The notes below the pieces were generated by a model. It was given only the letters and a program-made list of their open reading frames with translations. It was not told where the DNA came from and made no database searches. DNA of 64,000 bases from assembly GCA_016936505.1 (NCBI GenBank), contig JAFGXS010000005.1, forward strand, positions 1-64,000, in the 5' to 3' direction. Numbering within the stretch: position 1 is the stretch's first letter; every line of letters begins with the position of its first letter. Made by a program: the position numbers and the translations under genes. Below, one piece after another: positions 62,335 to 64,000 of this stretch. The stretch is from Bacteroidales bacterium (GTDB lineage: Bacteria > Bacteroidota > Bacteroidia > Bacteroidales > F082).

Positions 62335-63285
62335 CTAAATTTCTTTTCTGATTTGTTCCATCCTGTTTGAGGTTTCATGAAAATCGGCCATCATTTCATC
62401 AACAATTTGCTTTACAGGTTTCATTTCATTAATTAACCCGGCCACTTGTCCTATTTCCAGTTCACCCTGCTCAGTATCACCTTCAAACATCCCTTTTTTT
62501 GCGCGGCCTTTTCCCAACAACGCCGATAATTCATCTTTATCAGCACCCCTGTCTTCTGCCTCCTGTACTTCATCAAAAAATGAATTCCTTAGTAATCTGA
62601 CCGGAACCAGCTTCTTCATCATCAATTTCGTGGAACCATCATCTGCTTCCACTATTTTTTCTTTAAAAGAATAATGAGCGGAAGACTCCTTACTGACTGC
62701 GAAAGCACTGCCTACCTGAACACCATCGGCACCTAAAGCCATAGCAGCAAACATTGCTTTCCCTGAGGCAATTCCACCGGCAGAAATCAAAGGAATATCA
62801 ACTATTTCCCTAATCATAGGGGTCAGAACTAACGTTGTTGTTTCTTCAAATCCATCATGTCCACCAGCTTCGAAACCTTCCACAATCAAAGCGTCAACAC
62901 CTGCCTGCACTGCTTTTAAAGCAAACTTTTTGTTCGCCACAACATGGGCAACAGTTATTCCGTGTTCCTTTAAAAAAGCTGTGTATTTTGATGGGTTTCC
63001 TGCAGAAGTAAAAACAATTTTCACTCCTTCATCCAGAATCACCTGAATATGATCTTCTGTTTGAGAATAAAGCAAAGGCAGGTTCACACCAAAAGGCTTA
63101 TCGGTTGCCTGCTTGCACTTTCTGATATGATCACGCAATACTTCTGGATACATCGAGCCAGAACCAATCAGCCCCAGTCCGCCGGCATTACTAACAGCAG
63201 AAGCCAACTCCCAACCACTACACCAAATCATCCCACCCTGAATAATAGGATATCGAACGCCAAATAAAGATGAAATTCTGTTCAT
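62335..63285 (-). CDS. Nitronate monooxygenase/FabK-like flavoprotein
   Basis: A 316-residue FMN TIM-barrel protein of the 2-nitropropane dioxygenase/enoyl-ACP reductase II group. Motifs are RYPIIQGGM, NAGGLGLIG, VEGFEAGGHDG (catalytic-type His in AGGH) and ISAGGIASG. Sequence alone does not separate nitronate monooxygenase from FabK. The C-terminal tail of about 90 residues is longer and charged, compared with typical FabK. It lies between elbB (one-base gap) and acyl-CoA dehydrogenase (64 bases). The link to acyl metabolism favours an enoyl reductase-like role slightly. Confidence 0.82.
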   Translation of the reverse strand: MNRISSLFGVRYPIIQGGMIWCSGWELASAVSNAGGLGLIGSGSMYPEVLRDHIRKCKQATDKPFGVNLPLLYSQTEDHIQVILDEGVKIVFTSAGNPSKYTAFLKEHGITVAHVVANKKFALKAVQAGVDALIVEGFEAGGHDGFEETTTLVLTPMIREIVDIPLISAGGIASGKAMFAAMALGADGVQVGSAFAVSKESSAHYSFKEKIVEADDGSTKLMMKKLVPVRLLRNSFFDEVQEAEDRGADKDELSALLGKGRAKKGMFEGDTEQGELEIGQVAGLINEMKPVKQIVDEMMADFHETSNRMEQIRKEI

Positions 63286-63286
63286 A

Positions 63287-63946
63287 TCAGGATACCATCT
63301 TTTTCATCATTTCATTCACTACAAGGCTGGCATCTTTACGAATATCCAGAATTGTGGCATCTAACATATAACAAGGTGTGGTAAACACATTATATGTTTC
63401 GTCGTGCACAACCTGGCCATGAGAAGTAACCACATGTTTACCGCCCATTTTTTTAATAGCATCAATGGTTGAAGTATCGTTTCCGATTGTAACTTCCACG
63501 CCCTGAATTACACGAGCAACTATTGCTGGTGCTATACACAGAGCTCCAATGGGCTTCTGTCTTTCCAGCATTTGCCGAATAACATATTCAACCTCACGAT
63601 TAACCCTCGCATTAGATCCGTCGAAAGCAACTGTTGAAAGATTTTTGGCAGCGCCAAAACCACCAGGAAAAATCAATGCATCATAATCATTGGCACGAAA
63701 CTTACTCAACGGTTTAATATCCCCTCGAGCAATACGTGCAGATTCAACCAACACATTCCTGGTTTCGTCCATTTCCTGTCCGGTAATATGATTTACTACA
63801 TGATGCTGTGGAATATCGGGAGCAAAGCACTGATAAACAGCTCCGGATTCCATAATAGCCAACATTGTAAGTGTAGCCTCATGGATTTCAGCTCCATCAT
63901 AAACACCTGACCCGGATAAAACCACCGCAAATTTCTTCTTTTCCAT
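63287..63946 (-). CDS. elbB: ElbB-like glyoxalase (DJ-1/PfpI superfamily)
   Basis: A 219-residue DJ-1/PfpI-superfamily protein of the ElbB group, found to have glyoxalase activity and linked to isoprenoid synthesis in E. coli. It starts VVLSGSGVYDGAEIHE as in ElbB. PGGFGAAKN and the nucleophile Cys in GALCIAPA are intact. The usual length is 217-220. It is the first gene of the minus-strand run with the FMN protein, one base between them. Its promoter would be in the last 54 bases of the window, where nothing clear is seen. Confidence 0.93.
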   Translation of the reverse strand: MEKKKFAVVLSGSGVYDGAEIHEATLTMLAIMESGAVYQCFAPDIPQHHVVNHITGQEMDETRNVLVESARIARGDIKPLSKFRANDYDALIFPGGFGAAKNLSTVAFDGSNARVNREVEYVIRQMLERQKPIGALCIAPAIVARVIQGVEVTIGNDTSTIDAIKKMGGKHVVTSHGQVVHDETYNVFTTPCYMLDATILDIRKDASLVVNEMMKKMVS

Positions 63947-64000
63947 GGCTAAAATTTTTTAATCTATTATTGAAGCGCTAAATTAATCATTTACTATGGA

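Noticed and set aside
16132-64000. CRISPR arrays, insertion sequences, integrases or prophage genes
   Set aside because: I looked for regular short repeats, transposase-like frames and phage modules on both strands and found none.

Overview
The window looks like a chromosomal segment of an anaerobic or facultatively anaerobic Bacteroidota, probably a Marinilabiliales/Bacteroidales-type marine or sediment organism. The evidence is a type IX secretion (T9SS) sorting domain, a TMEM260-like (DUF2723) O-mannosyltransferase, a periplasmic type II glutaminyl cyclase, class III fructose-bisphosphatase with a PPi-type phosphofructokinase, an AT-rich sequence, and repeated matches to the Bacteroidota promoter (TTTG, about 19-21 bp, TAnnTTTG). 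Genus is not determinable from the sequence alone.

Region 1 (1-1.6 kb): the start of a glutamate dehydrogenase gene cut by the window edge, and an unrecognised cytosolic protein. Region 2 (1.76-17.5 kb) is the most unusual part, a respiratory island with a sulfur flavour. A tight seven-gene minus-strand operon encodes DsrE-like, TusA, an FlpD/MvhD-like protein, two HdrA-type flavoproteins (QmoA/QmoB-like), a small winged-helix protein and a membrane HdrC-cytochrome b (QmoC-like). Next come two paralogous four-cysteine Crp/Fnr regulators with palindromic boxes at their own promoters, a membrane cytochrome b fused to two PAS domains, an octahaem cytochrome of the tetrathionate-reductase (OTR) family, a Tat-type Rieske protein, a cytochrome b6 fused to a 12-haem-site cytochrome c, and an MFS transporter. 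No dsrAB, aprAB or sat is present here. My inference is a sulfane-sulfur/menaquinone electron-transfer system, not sulfate reduction.

Region 3 (17.9-36.9 kb) is mostly housekeeping: O-mannosyltransferase family protein, tRNA-Gln(TTG), rimP-nusA-infB, an orphan 7TM histidine kinase, gapA, a 1374-residue protein with a PPDK-like ATP-grasp and phosphohistidine domain on a long unexplained N-terminus, lepA, and an ECF sigma/anti-sigma-like pair.

Region 4 (36.9-45.0 kb) concerns acyl-CoA metabolism: a membrane CCG-type Fe-S oxidoreductase (candidate ETF:menaquinone oxidoreductase) divergent from icmF (fused isobutyryl-CoA mutase), then butyrate kinase and an MFS exporter. A 12-bp palindrome TACGCATGCGTA lies between the divergent genes and recurs with one mismatch upstream of etfBA at 61.0 kb. 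This suggests one acyl-CoA-responsive regulon linking ETF, its quinone reductase and perhaps the mutase.

Region 5 (45.0-57.1 kb): two surface hydrolases, fbp, aspartokinase, PPi-PFK, an ArsC-like protein, fumC, a collapsed GH28-T9SS gene, a small membrane protein, a nitroreductase and a glutaminyl cyclase. Region 6 (57.3-64 kb): a GT-C glycosyltransferase ending in MORN repeats, then on the minus strand elbB, an NMO/FabK-like flavoprotein, acyl-CoA dehydrogenase, etfB and etfA. No CRISPR array, insertion sequence, prophage or rRNA operon was seen.
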